Shown here piece by piece: positions 25,700 through 34,340 of a stretch of DNA of 64,000 bases. Under the pieces are notes generated by a model. It saw nothing but the letters and a program-made list of their open reading frames with translations. It ran no database searches and was not told where the DNA came from. Position 1 is the stretch's first letter. Each line of letters begins with the position of its first letter. Origin of the DNA: Paenibacillus camerounensis (GTDB taxonomy: Bacteria; Bacillota; Bacilli; Paenibacillales; Paenibacillaceae); assembly GCF_000723885.1 (NCBI RefSeq), contig NZ_CCDG010000008.1, positions 1 through 64,000 of the forward strand. Reading direction: 5' to 3'. The position numbers and the translations under genes were made by a program.

Positions 25700-28570
25700 A
25701 TGTCCATAAGAACGAGTATTGAAATCTCCGGGGCGAAGCAGAACAACCTCAAGAATGTGTCGGTGGAGATTCCGCGCGATAAGCTGACGGTCATTACAGG
25801 TGTTTCGGGCTCCGGCAAATCCTCGCTGGCATTCGATGTGATCTATGGGGAGGGACAGCGGCGCTTCCTCGATTCCATCTCTAACTTTGCCAAAAGCCGG
25901 ATCAGCCAGCTCAAAAAAGCAAAGGTGGATTATGTGCGCGGCCTGTCTCCGGTCATAGCGATTGAGCAGAAGAAAGGCAACAATAATCCGCGCTCTACAG
26001 TGGGGACGGTAACAGATACCAATGACTATCTGCGTCTTTTGTTTGCCACAGCGGGTACAGGCCATTGTCCGGAATGCAGCAAGCCGCTGCGACAGCTGTC
26101 AGCTGCCCAAATTGCCGAGCATATTACAGGTCTGCCGGAGGGGACGGTGATTGAGCTGCGGGCTCCGGTCTACAAAATATACGGTGAGGATTACAGCTAT
26201 ACCTTCCAGCAGCTGCGGGAAAAGGGCTTCAAGCATCTGCTGATTGACGGGGAGCCGGTATCGCTGGGGGATGAGCTGGAGACGGATGAGGGCAAGTCCC
26301 ACGTCATTGAGATTGTGATCGACCGGATTACGCTGCGCCATGATACCTATATCCAGCTTACGAAGTCCATAGAAGCGGCCATTCTGGCACTGGATGAAGA
26401 TATTATGATTAAGGTGGAGGTAATGGGCGGCGCACCGGTGGGATTCTATGAGCACTTTGCCTGCCCGGACCATCACTTCTTCCTGTGTGATATGCAGCCG
26501 TTTCATTTCTCTTTTAATACACCGGCCAGCGCCTGTCATACTTGCCTTGGAGTGGGGATGTCCTATGTGGTGGAGCCGCATTTTCTGGTGGTTGCCCCGG
26601 AGAAGAGTATCAGCAGAGGCGCACTCAAGAATACGGTATTCAACACCTCCGGCAAGGACAGCTACCGCACAGTGCTGATGTACAGCTTGTCACAGAAATA
26701 CAACTTCAGTCTGGATACCCCTTTTCATGAGCTGTCAAAAGAAATCCATGAGCTGCTCTTCTTCGGTTCCAGGGGGGAGCTTGTGCCGATGCTGCAGCCG
26801 CCGTTCTCCCAGAAGAAAAACTGGCTGACCGGCCGGGACCGGACGTTTGCCGGCTTTGTTCACGAGATGGAGAGCTGGTACAAGCACTATATCCGCAAAT
26901 CCTCCACGACTGAGGCCTTTGAGCCGACCTTCATCAAGGATTGTATGATAGAAAAAATCTGCCCGGAATGCAGCGGTGCCCGGCTCAAGCAGCAGCGGCT
27001 GCAGGTGACGGTCGGCGGTAAAAATATTGATCAGCTCAGCCGGATGCAGCTTCAGGAGCTGCTGGCTTTTCTTACAACGCTCCGCTTTGAGCAGGAGGTC
27101 CGGGATGTGGCGGAGACAATTGTCCGTGAGCTGCATACGCGCATCAGCCTGCTGATCGAGATCGGCCTGCATTATATCAATCTCGGCAGACGCAGCGACA
27201 GTATCTCCGGCGGTGAGATGCAGCGGATCAAAATGTCCACCCAGATCAGCAGTGAGCTGATGGGCATGCTCTACATAATGGATGAGCCGAGCATCGGGCT
27301 GCATCCCCGTGATTCCGGCAGAGTCATTGATACTATGAAAAAGCTGCGCGATCTCGGCAATACAGTAATTGTAGTCGAGCATGATCTGGAGACAATCGGC
27401 TGTGCCGATCATATCATTGAGATTGGTCCGGGACCGGGGATTCACGGCGGCAATGTTGTTGCGAGCGGGACGCTAGAGGATATAAAGAATGCGGCAGAGT
27501 CTGTCACGGGCGGCTATTTGTCCGGCAGAACCGTTATTCCTGTTCCTGAGCAGCGGCGTAATCTGGGAGATACCTTTCTGTCTATTCAAGGTGCGCGTGA
27601 GAACAACCTGAAGGATGTTGATCTCGATATTCCGTTGAATGTATTCATCTGCATTACCGGTGTCTCCGGTTCGGGCAAAAGCTCGCTGATCAACGAAATC
27701 CTGACCAAGCAGCTCAAAATCGACAAGACAGGCGCGCGGATCGTCGCCGGCAAGCATGATTATGTGTTCGGCGCAGATCTGGTGAACCATGTCATCAACA
27801 TCGACCAGTCGCCGATCGGGCGCAACAGCAAATCGAACCCGGCCACTTATATCGGGCTGTATGATAAAATCCGTGATCTGTTCGCCTCGCAGCCGGAGGC
27901 CGTGGAGCGCGGCTATCAATCGATTGACTTCAGCCTGACCCATGCCAACGGCACGCGCTGTGAGCACTGTGCAGGTGACGGGATCATCGTCACCAGCCTG
28001 CAGTTCATGGCTGACATCGAAACGATCTGTCCGGTGTGCAAGGGCAACCGCTTCTCGGAGGAAGGACTGGAGATCAGAATCCGGGATAAATCCATCTCGG
28101 ATGTGCTGGAAATGACGGTCGAGGAAGCAGCGGAATTTTTTGCAGATCATAAGTACCTTAAGCATAAGCTCGGTATTATGAATGAGCTTGGTCTGGGCTA
28201 TCTGACACTCGGCCAGAGCTCGACCACGCTCTCCGGAGGGGAGGCCCAGCGGGTGAAGCTGTCAAATGAGCTGGCAAAGATCAAGCGCGGCGCGCACAAT
28301 CTGTACATTCTCGATGAACCAACAACCGGCCTGCACCTGGCCGACATCCAGAAGCTGCTGCTGGCGCTGAACAAGCTGGTGGACGGGGGGCATTCAGTAA
28401 TCGTTATTGAGCATCACCTGGATGTGATGAAATCAGCCGACTATATTATTGATATGGGACCGGAAGGCGGCAACGGCGGCGGCTATGTGGTCGCGGAGGG
28501 CACCCCGGAGCAGGTTGCGAAGGTCGGGGTGTCGCATACCGGGCGGTATTTGCGGAGTGTGCTGGGGTAA
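25700..28570 (+). CDS. UvrA-like ABC ATPase (excinuclease subunit A paralogue)
   Basis: This 956-residue protein has two ABC ATPase modules and zinc-binding Cys pairs. It shows Walker A motifs [12 protein letters not shown] (about 36) and [12 protein letters not shown] (about 660), signatures [10 protein letters not shown] (about 503) and [10 protein letters not shown] (about 850), and Walker B segments ending DEPSIGLHP and [13 protein letters not shown] near 118, CHTC near 278, CPEC near 420, and CEHC with CPVC near 756-784 bind zinc. It is full-length for UvrA but clearly diverged in the N-terminal region ([20 protein letters not shown]) from housekeeping UvrA. Such paralogues are linked to DNA-damage or antibiotic self-resistance. 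Pairing with a nucleotidyltransferase suggests a small resistance or repair cassette. Confidence 0.85.
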   Translation: MSIRTSIEISGAKQNNLKNVSVEIPRDKLTVITGVSGSGKSSLAFDVIYGEGQRRFLDSISNFAKSRISQLKKAKVDYVRGLSPVIAIEQKKGNNNPRSTVGTVTDTNDYLRLLFATAGTGHCPECSKPLRQLSAAQIAEHITGLPEGTVIELRAPVYKIYGEDYSYTFQQLREKGFKHLLIDGEPVSLGDELETDEGKSHVIEIVIDRITLRHDTYIQLTKSIEAAILALDEDIMIKVEVMGGAPVGFYEHFACPDHHFFLCDMQPFHFSFNTPASACHTCLGVGMSYVVEPHFLVVAPEKSISRGALKNTVFNTSGKDSYRTVLMYSLSQKYNFSLDTPFHELSKEIHELLFFGSRGELVPMLQPPFSQKKNWLTGRDRTFAGFVHEMESWYKHYIRKSSTTEAFEPTFIKDCMIEKICPECSGARLKQQRLQVTVGGKNIDQLSRMQLQELLAFLTTLRFEQEVRDVAETIVRELHTRISLLIEIGLHYINLGRRSDSISGGEMQRIKMSTQISSELMGMLYIMDEPSIGLHPRDSGRVIDTMKKLRDLGNTVIVVEHDLETIGCADHIIEIGPGPGIHGGNVVASGTLEDIKNAAESVTGGYLSGRTVIPVPEQRRNLGDTFLSIQGARENNLKDVDLDIPLNVFICITGVSGSGKSSLINEILTKQLKIDKTGARIVAGKHDYVFGADLVNHVINIDQSPIGRNSKSNPATYIGLYDKIRDLFASQPEAVERGYQSIDFSLTHANGTRCEHCAGDGIIVTSLQFMADIETICPVCKGNRFSEEGLEIRIRDKSISDVLEMTVEEAAEFFADHKYLKHKLGIMNELGLGYLTLGQSSTTLSGGEAQRVKLSNELAKIKRGAHNLYILDEPTTGLHLADIQKLLLALNKLVDGGHSVIVIEHHLDVMKSADYIIDMGPEGGNGGGYVVAEGTPEQVAKVGVSHTGRYLRSVLG

Positions 28571-28572
28571 GC

Positions 28573-28671
28573 AGCTGGTGAGCTGGCGCAAGCTGAGGTA
28601 AAGAGCAGACTACGGACTAGCGAGCGCTAGGGTAAAGAGCTGGTGAGCTGGCGCATGCTGAGGCAAGGAGC
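28573..28671. repeat. Two-copy imperfect direct repeat, period 65 bases
   Basis: AGCTGGTGAGCTGGCGCA begins at 28573 and again at 28638, each copy about 34 bases long with four differences, with a shared GGTAAAGAGC joint between them. It lies immediately after the UvrA-like stop codon and shows no open reading frame of note. Confidence 0.6.
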
Positions 28672-28724
28672 TAACCCAGCGAGTTCTGGCTGTTCCGGGT
28701 AAGTGGGCGGGCTTAATCGAATGA

Positions 28725-28905
28725 AGTGGAAATTCTCCACCTAATTCAAGCTGATTCGGTGGGTTAAAGGGATTAGCTGGAAATAAGTCAGTTAATTCTC
28801 CTGTTTGGGGTCTACAGGGGGCTTTCAGGCATTCTTAGGTGGCAATTTTCCAACTAATGCTTGGAAATATGGATAAATCGTAGATTTAAGTGGCGAAAAT
28901 CGAAC
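28725..28905. repeat. Four-unit hairpin-type intergenic repeat
   Basis: Degenerate units of the form RGTGGAAATTYTCCAACTAAT start near 28725, 28775, 28837 and 28888, at spacings of 50, 62 and 51 bases. The first forms a short hairpin (GTGGA with TCCAC); later copies have drifted. Together with the direct repeat before it, this fills the whole 350-base gap between the UvrA-like gene and the GNAT remnant; I see no gene in it. Confidence 0.55.
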
Positions 28906-28925
28906 TATATGTCTGGGACACACAA

Positions 28926-29154
28926 GTTAACTCCACCTACGAAGTAAGATTAGCAGCGTTACCGGAGCTCGACTCCTGGATGGTAATGACCGGACTTGTC
29001 CGTGATAACTTTCCCGGCCAATACAGAGATTAGTGTGACTACCTTCCGCGCAGAGGATGAAAAAGGAACTGCACCCCGGCCGCTGTATCAAAAATTTGCT
29101 GAGCTGACTGAGGAGTTTGACTATCCGCATCAGAAATTTATACTAGAACGTTAA
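28926..29154 (+). pseudogene. GNAT acetyltransferase remnant with internal deletion
   Basis: One frame from about 28938 reads YEVRLAALPELDSWMVMTG then LVRDNFPG, the N-terminus of a common Firmicute GNAT family. The next coding text is in another frame and reads FPANTEISVTTFRAEDEKG then TAPRPLYQKF and FDYPHQKFILER with TAA at 29152, the C-terminus of the same family. The acetyl-CoA-binding centre (roughly 80 residues) is gone, and a few residues after QKF are also missing. Both halves end in the similar strings TTTCCCGGC and TTTCCGGCC at the join. No start codon or ribosome binding site is visible, because repeats directly abut the 5' end. Confidence 0.72.
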
Positions 29155-29166
29155 GCTGCACAAACC

Positions 29167-29209
29167 TAGCCGTCAGACACAAACCGGTGTGTTCAGACGG
29201 CTATTTTTT
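29167..29209 (+). terminator. Rho-independent terminator
   Basis: TAGCCGTC pairs with GACGGCTA, with further pairing of the inner CACA/TGTG arms, then six T residues. It is the old terminator of the GNAT remnant, 12 bases after its TAA. Confidence 0.82.
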
Positions 29210-29230
29210 GTTGTTTGGTAATGGTATATT

Positions 29231-29578
29231 GTGGAAGTGTGTGGATGCGCGGATAATACGTTGAACTCATGGGGAGGTAGTCATGCCGGGATGATTGATT
29301 TTGAGAATATGCTGTGGGGCGTGGATGTTGACAGCTTCGCGGCTTTATTCGAGAAATATTTTATTAATGACGAAGTATCAATGAAGGCGTTTTTTGAAGG
29401 TTATGGTGCTGAAATTCTGCGGGAGAAGCATATTCAGATCAGAATCAGCTGCATTAAGCTGGCCCTCGGAGATATTTACTGGGGCACAGGGCATAATGTT
29501 CCGGAAGTTGCGGCAAAAGGAAGAAAACTGCTTGAGGCTCAATTGAAATACATAGGGTACAAAGAGGAGCTGATGTAA
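29231..29578 (+). pseudogene. C-terminal fragment of an APH-family phosphotransferase
   Basis: From about 29282 the frame reads HAGMIDFENMLWGVDVDSF, matching the metal-binding D-F-E region of aminoglycoside-phosphotransferase-fold kinases, followed by a helical C-terminus ending about 90 residues later. The upstream catalytic loop and the whole N-terminal lobe are absent, and the 17 codons before HAGMIDF do not resemble the family. The frame can start at GTG 29231 without a convincing Shine-Dalgarno sequence. I read it as a 5'-truncated remnant. It is a different subfamily from the remnant at 18790. PlsY follows almost without a gap. Confidence 0.7.
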
Positions 29579-29595
29579 TTATCGTTATCACTTAC

Positions 29596-30246
29596 TTGTG
29601 GCATTTCACCTTAGCTTGCGTGGCAGGTTATCTCGTTGGCAACATCTGCGGAGCTGTTATTTTGTCCAGGCTGCTGATGCGTAGTGATATCCGGAAGCTT
29701 GGCAGCAACAATGCCGGAACGACTAACATGACCCGGGTGTTTGGCCTGAAATACGGGGTTGCCACATTTCTGATTGATCTGTTAAAAGCGGTTGTCTGCG
29801 TGTTTGTGTGCAAATTCGTTATGAGTACTGTTGGCGGAACAGAAGCCGGATTATTTGCCGGTTATTTAGCCGGTCTGGCTGTGATTGCCGGACATAACTA
29901 TCCCGTTCTGCTGGGATTTAAGGTTGGAAAGGGCTTCGCTTCAGGGATCGGAGTGTTAATCGTCCTGCAGCCTTTGCCCACGCTGATTATATTATCTGGA
30001 GGCATCCTGCTGCTGCTCATTGTGGACCGGATGTCCATATTTGCATTAATTTTCTTTGTGGCAGAGGCACTGTATTCCTGGATGTATGATCCTGCAAAAA
30101 GGTTATGGATACCTTTGTTTGTAACCTTGTATTTGCTGCTGGCAGTCATTGCACACTGGCCGAATATCCAAAGGCTAGCCAGGGGGCAGGAACAGCCGCT
30201 GGGCATATTCCGCCGGATAAGAGCCGGAGTGAAGCATAGCCAATAG
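29596..30246 (+). CDS. plsY: Glycerol-3-phosphate acyltransferase PlsY
   Basis: This 216-residue membrane enzyme acylates glycerol-3-phosphate from acyl-phosphate, the first step of phospholipid synthesis. The three conserved cytosolic loops are present: GSNNAGTTNMTRVFG near residue 35, GHNYPVLLGFKVGKGFA near 98, and a weaker third loop near 190. There are about five to six transmembrane segments. TTG 29596 has no good ribosome binding site. AGAGGAG at 29563-29569 would instead fit the in-frame ATT at 29578, adding six residues, so the start is uncertain. It is probably a second PlsY, as is common in Paenibacillus, and not the housekeeping copy; that is inference. Confidence 0.88.
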   Translation: MWHFTLACVAGYLVGNICGAVILSRLLMRSDIRKLGSNNAGTTNMTRVFGLKYGVATFLIDLLKAVVCVFVCKFVMSTVGGTEAGLFAGYLAGLAVIAGHNYPVLLGFKVGKGFASGIGVLIVLQPLPTLIILSGGILLLLIVDRMSIFALIFFVAEALYSWMYDPAKRLWIPLFVTLYLLLAVIAHWPNIQRLARGQEQPLGIFRRIRAGVKHSQ

Positions 30247-30369
30247 CAGGTATGAAGGTAGCAGAGCTGAACTGTCTGTACTTCAATAAGGTTCAGGAAT
30301 AAAATGTAACCTTTACGGGCGGGATTCGTATGTCAGTAGAATGTCCAAACTGATCCTGGAGATGATGAT

Positions 30370-31677
30370 ATGCAGCTTATCCGTAATTCTCTTAACGATC
30401 TGATACATAACACCGAAGAAGCAGAGAGTTCGCTTAGTACGTCAATTGACAGATATCTGAGAAGATTTAGGGAGCTGGAGCCGCAGATTCATGCTTTTGT
30501 GCCTGAAGCCCGGCTGGAGCAGCGACTGAAGCTGGAGCAGGAGCGCCTGCTGGCTTCTCTCCCAGGTACTGCCGGTAAACCAGCCCTCTGGGGAATTACA
30601 GTCGGAATCAAGGATTTGATCCATGTTAATAATCTGCCGACGCAAGCGGGGTCCCGGCTGCCTGCTGAGGCACTGGCCGGCGAAGAAGCCTCCATAGTTA
30701 CACGGCTGCGTGAACTCGGAGCGGTTATTGCCGGGAAGACGGTAACCGAGGAGTTTGCCTACAATGGTCCCATTGCTACGCTTAATCCGCATAATCCTGC
30801 GCATACCCCCGGCGGGTCGAGTGCAGGCTCGGCTGCTGCGGTTGCCGCCGGCCTGTGTCCGCTGGCTTTGGGAACACAGACTTTGCGGTCTGTTCTCGGT
30901 CCGGCGTCGTTTTGCGGAGTGGTCGGATATAAGCTGAGCTATGACAGAGTTCCGCTGGACGGAGTACTCAGGCTATCGCCGTCATTTGATACGCTCGGAT
31001 TGTTCACCCAGGATCTGTCCGGTATGGAGACGGCGGCTGAACTGCTTGTTCCGCACTGGAATTCCCGTCAGGTGAGCGGTAAACCGGTGCTTGGTATTCC
31101 CATGGGCATATACACGCAATTGATGAGTGAAGAGGTAAAGGCAGTTTTTGCAGCACAGATTCAATCCCTGGAGCAGCTTGGTTATCAGGTGAAGCAGGTT
31201 CAGATGCCCTGGGAAGATGAGTTCATCTACGGGAATGCGATGCTGCGGTTTATTCAGGGCGAATTAGCCCGTGAGCATGCGGATCGTTTCAGTACGTATG
31301 AACAATTTTACGGTGCCAGTGTAAGGGACGCGATGATTGGCGGTGAGGCTGTTCCGGAGGGGGAGCTGGCTGAAAACCGGCAGCTGCAGCTGGTATTAAG
31401 AGACAGTCTGAAGATTCTCATGGAGCAGGAGGGGATAGATCTGTGGGTATCACCGGCACAGGGCGGAACCGCGCCTAAGCTGGAGGAGAACAATACCGGT
31501 TGGGTTGGCATGACGGCAGTCTGGAGCTTTGCCGGGTGCCCGGCTATCAGCATCCCTGCAGCCGATATAGGCGGACTTCCGCTAGGCTTTCAATGTGTCG
31601 GAAACTACGGCGAAGACGAATGGCTGCTGGCCTGGGCACGGCAGGTGGCGCTGGATCTGTGTCCGGATAGAGTTTGA
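30370..31677 (+). CDS. Amidase signature family protein
   Basis: This 435-residue cytoplasmic hydrolase of the amidase signature family cleaves a carboxamide or a similar bond. The catalytic Lys lies in ITVGIKDLI near residue 81, and the Ser-rich signature is HTPGGSSAGSAAAVAAG near 150. The nucleophile region reads GTQTLRSVLGPASFCGVVG where relatives have GTQTxGSxIRPASFCG. The Ser is kept but the glycine before it and the Arg after it are changed, so activity may be altered. The start ATG follows GGAGATGATGAT. It stands alone, with a terminator behind it. Confidence 0.87.
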   Translation: MQLIRNSLNDLIHNTEEAESSLSTSIDRYLRRFRELEPQIHAFVPEARLEQRLKLEQERLLASLPGTAGKPALWGITVGIKDLIHVNNLPTQAGSRLPAEALAGEEASIVTRLRELGAVIAGKTVTEEFAYNGPIATLNPHNPAHTPGGSSAGSAAAVAAGLCPLALGTQTLRSVLGPASFCGVVGYKLSYDRVPLDGVLRLSPSFDTLGLFTQDLSGMETAAELLVPHWNSRQVSGKPVLGIPMGIYTQLMSEEVKAVFAAQIQSLEQLGYQVKQVQMPWEDEFIYGNAMLRFIQGELAREHADRFSTYEQFYGASVRDAMIGGEAVPEGELAENRQLQLVLRDSLKILMEQEGIDLWVSPAQGGTAPKLEENNTGWVGMTAVWSFAGCPAISIPAADIGGLPLGFQCVGNYGEDEWLLAWARQVALDLCPDRV

Positions 31678-31693
31678 GACACAGACACGTAAC

Positions 31694-31728
31694 AGCCGCC
31701 GGACACGTTCAGTGTTCAGCGGCTTCTT
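31694..31728 (+). terminator. Rho-independent terminator
   Basis: AGCCGC pairs with GCGGCT, with an inner GACAC/GTGTT pairing, followed by TTCTTT. It lies 17 bases after the amidase stop. Confidence 0.75.
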
Positions 31729-31744
31729 TGATGATTCCGGTAGC

Positions 31745-31887
31745 TTAAGTATTTCTTTGGGCATAGGCGGCCAGCAGCTCTTGCAGCGGTATTCCGTCAA
31801 TCGTCATTCCTTCTGTATTGCAATAGCATCGGTAAATATGCTGCCGCTGAGGTTGCTGTTGCTGAAGCAGGCGTTCTCCAGATTCAT
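31745..31887 (-). pseudogene. Pentapeptide-repeat protein fragment with frameshift
   Basis: The minus strand from 31887 reads MNLENACFSNSNLSGSIFTD, a run of pentapeptide (A/C/S-x-N/F-L-x) repeats, then meets a stop. A one-base shift restores CNTEGMTIDGIPLQELLAAY followed by AQRNT and TAA at 31745, which is the usual C-terminus of short Paenibacillus and Bacillus pentapeptide-repeat proteins. Only the last 45 or so residues of the gene remain, and they are frameshifted. The intact relatives are right-handed quadrilateral beta-helix proteins of unknown role. Confidence 0.68.
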
Positions 31888-31899
31888 ATTGTAAAAATG

Positions 31900-32124
31900 T
31901 TATGGAACATGAATAATCCACATCATGAGTAAAGGAAGTAAAAAGTCTGCTAAGCAGATTCCTATCCCCAAGAGAGCGGCATAGCTATTTTTTTTATTCA
32001 TAAGACCCATTAATCCTAAGACAAATTCTATAGGACTAATATAAAGGAGAGAAATAATGCCGATTCCTTCTCCAAACTGATCAACTTTGATAGCATAGTA
32101 ATCCAAAAGAAAAATTAAGGCCAA
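31900..32124 (-). CDS. Small two-helix membrane protein (uncertain)
   Basis: This frame of 74 codons from TTG 32124 is highly hydrophobic, with segments GIISLLYISPIEFVLGLMGL and YAALLGIGICLADFLLPLLM separated by a short charged loop NKKNS. The composition is convincingly that of a membrane protein and the region is AT-rich. No ribosome binding site supports the TTG, and the frame stays open 14 codons further, so the N-terminus may be missing. I do not recognise a family. Confidence 0.42.
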   Translation of the reverse strand: MALIFLLDYYAIKVDQFGEGIGIISLLYISPIEFVLGLMGLMNKKNSYAALLGIGICLADFLLPLLMMWIIHVP

Positions 32125-32249
32125 TCGGACTAGATAAAATGAATTTCCTATTTGGATTTCTATCTATTGAAATAAAACAAAATATCCTATAATTTAACTG
32201 AAGGCAGATTTATGGTGTGCGTTGTCTATGATAAATAAGAGGTGAAAAT

Positions 32250-32771
32250 ATGAATTGCTGTTCTAATTGTCAAAATACAAACATCAAACAGATAAGTTCA
32301 TTCCATACAAGACTCTTACTTTCCATCTACTTATTTTTAAATTTTTACTTTTTTACAGGTGCCATTGATTACGGTGCATTGATTGCTATAATTCCTGTTT
32401 TTATTCCTTATTCATACAAATGCTCTAATTGTAATACAACATTTTTGGGTTTGCCCAGAATTAATTCAAATAACTTTTGGGTAGGAAATAATAATGATAT
32501 ATATTTACTTGCGATGTTACCTTCAATACTAGTAATTACACTCCTAATACTGATCTTCCCATATACAGGACTAGGACGCATAATTTATTTACCAAATATA
32601 TACTTTCTCAACAGCGTAATTGTCCTTTTATATCTATTTTTATTTAGAAAACGCACAGGAGCATTGAACCTTTTTATACGGGTATCATTATTAATTGTAA
32701 CTGTGATTCTTTCTGTGTGGTTATATCCTCAAGAAGACGGTGTTGGGATATTGAAAATGATTCTTACATAA
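32250..32771 (+). CDS. Membrane protein with N-terminal zinc ribbon
   Basis: This is a 173-residue protein of unknown function. It begins MNCCSNCQN and has a second pair CSNC near residue 60, together a plausible split zinc ribbon around a hydrophobic hairpin. Three more hydrophobic segments follow (LAMLPSILVITLLILIF, YFLNSVIVLLYLFLF, FIRVSLLIVTVILSVWL). The start ATG is preceded by AAGAGGTGAAA. Base composition is clearly more AT-rich than the flanking core genes, which suggests acquisition with the neighbouring accessory block. Confidence 0.65.
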   Translation: MNCCSNCQNTNIKQISSFHTRLLLSIYLFLNFYFFTGAIDYGALIAIIPVFIPYSYKCSNCNTTFLGLPRINSNNFWVGNNNDIYLLAMLPSILVITLLILIFPYTGLGRIIYLPNIYFLNSVIVLLYLFLFRKRTGALNLFIRVSLLIVTVILSVWLYPQEDGVGILKMILT

Positions 32772-32827
32772 AAACTCGAATTGAATCGTACTTCAAGGGA
32801 GTAACTACTGATTAGGAGGGAGAATGA

Positions 32828-33334
32828 ATGGGTTCTGAATTAATAGTTGTTGATTACGATCCTGGTTGGACTGGAGTATTTGTTGAATTGAGGGAATTCG
32901 TACTGCCGGTACTTGAAGACATAATAGTCTCAATTGAGCACGTTGGAAGTACCTCAGTTCCTGGATTAGCAGCAAAACCCATCATCGATATGGACATTGT
33001 GGTTCCTGCGCAGAAAGATGTGTCCTTAGCTATACAGAGGCTTGCTACTCTCGGCTATGTCCATGAAGGTGACTTGGGAATTAAAGGACGAGAGGCATTT
33101 ATTCCTCCAACTGATGTTATTTGGCATCATTTGTACGTGTGTACCGTGGACAGTGCTGAATATAAGCGTCATATTCTCTTTCGCGATTATATGAGAGGTC
33201 ATCCCGAGACCGCTAAAAGATACAGTGATTTAAAAATTGAACTTGCTGAACGATTCAAAAAAGACCGCGCCGGATATTCAAATGCTAAGAGCTATTTTGT
33301 GAGTGAGATACTACAACGTGCAAGTGGGAAATGA
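32828..33334 (+). CDS. GrpB family protein
   Basis: This 168-residue protein belongs to the GrpB/UPF0157 family, small nucleotidyltransferase-fold proteins of unclear substrate. Family marks are VDYDPGWTGVF at the start, the motif IEHVGSTSVPGLAAKPIIDMDI (residues about 39-60) with the G-S and D-x-D residues of the fold, and HLYVC then FRDYMRGHPE in the second half. The start ATG follows AGGAGGGAGA. It is complete and sits between an orphan membrane gene and a frameshifted gene. Confidence 0.88.
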   Translation: MGSELIVVDYDPGWTGVFVELREFVLPVLEDIIVSIEHVGSTSVPGLAAKPIIDMDIVVPAQKDVSLAIQRLATLGYVHEGDLGIKGREAFIPPTDVIWHHLYVCTVDSAEYKRHILFRDYMRGHPETAKRYSDLKIELAERFKKDRAGYSNAKSYFVSEILQRASGK

Positions 33335-33400
33335 TGATCTACCGCAGGAGCTTCTTTCAGCAATCCAGGGAGTATGATAATTCTAATTGAGTTGAATCGA

Positions 33401-33924
33401 CTATGTCTTAAAGCTTTTCATCAACCGCCATGGGACATTCCCTTGAAACTCTAATTGTAATGAAGGCTCAGGGAATCCATCAGGGAGAAGGCTTATCCCG
33501 TTCGTAAATCCAAAAGTAAATCCACTAATTTCGATTAAGTTATTTGCTTCTAAGTGGCTGATCTCTTCGCTTGTCTTAACCCAACAGTCAGGACCGCTGA
33601 TTAACACCCCGACTATATGATAAAACCCACCATACAAATGTGAGCCGTCATCATTTTTACAGTATTCTGAGACTTCGCCCTCTTTAGTCGGGTCTATTCC
33701 TAGGCTACAAAAAAAATCCAACACTGGCTGAGGTAATCGCTCAACTGCGACGAACCCAATCCCAAATATTGATCTGCATCATTAATCACCTCATTTTTAA
33801 AGTGTTTTACATGATTTATATTCAACGGATCAACTACTTGATCCTGCTCGTAGTGCTTATTACGCGAAACGAAATTGGGTGGAAGCCGCGTGGCCAGCGC
33901 AGCACTGTTGATATCGAATCTCAC
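33401..33924 (-). pseudogene. Frameshifted gene of unknown function
   Basis: Two overlapping minus-strand frames make up one protein. The first reads from 33924 to DADQYLGLG; a one-base shift near 33745-33755 then continues FVAVERLPQPVLDFFCSLG and IDPTKEGEVSEYC to the stop at 33401. Joined, it is about 170 residues, soluble, with an acidic centre and a C-terminal EISGFTFGFTNGISLLPDG segment. The two parts are continuous in sense without lost residues, so a single indel, or a sequencing error in the T-rich stretch nearby, explains it. I do not recognise the family; it resembles orphan immunity-type proteins. Confidence 0.6.
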
Positions 33925-34211
33925 TTTATTTATTTTCGGATATTAGGACTAGTTCCCATTTGATATTGGAAACACTTAATTATATACCAGTATTTGCACC
34001 ATTCTGAAATTCCATGGATTAGTGCCAAATGCTCATGTGAATATATTTTCTCTGGGGCTGATCTCATGTTGCTTCGATTAAATCATCTATACCGGTCCGT
34101 GCTGTATGGATGATATGGTTCCTATCTATGACGCAACACATGAAGTGTTCTCTTCCCCCTGATTTGGCAGCAAGCATTTCGGCGTGCCTTCGCTGACCCG
34201 GCAGTCCGTAA

Positions 34212-34313
34212 CGGATCAACGAATGGAAGGAGTATCTTATCCGTGCCCCGCTGTCCCTGATGAGGCGCCTGCTGATCATGCCGAAGCCCCGGCGTTGCAA
34301 ACGTAGAACCTGA
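34212..34313 (+). pseudogene. 3' remnant of a gerA-type spore germination gene
   Basis: The last 33 codons of a frame closed upstream by TAA (34209) read EWKEYLIRAPLSLMRR and end in a basic tail. This matches the conserved C-terminus of GerA-family germinant receptor A subunits, where the motif is roughly D-x-K-D-x-L-I-R-A-P. The gerB gene follows 27 bases later with its own ribosome binding site, the usual gerA-gerB spacing. The remaining 450 or so residues of GerA are absent. The 287 bases before it (33925-34211) hold no complete gene. Confidence 0.6.
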
Positions 34314-34340
34314 ACCAGATCAAGAAAGGAAGTTGGATAA

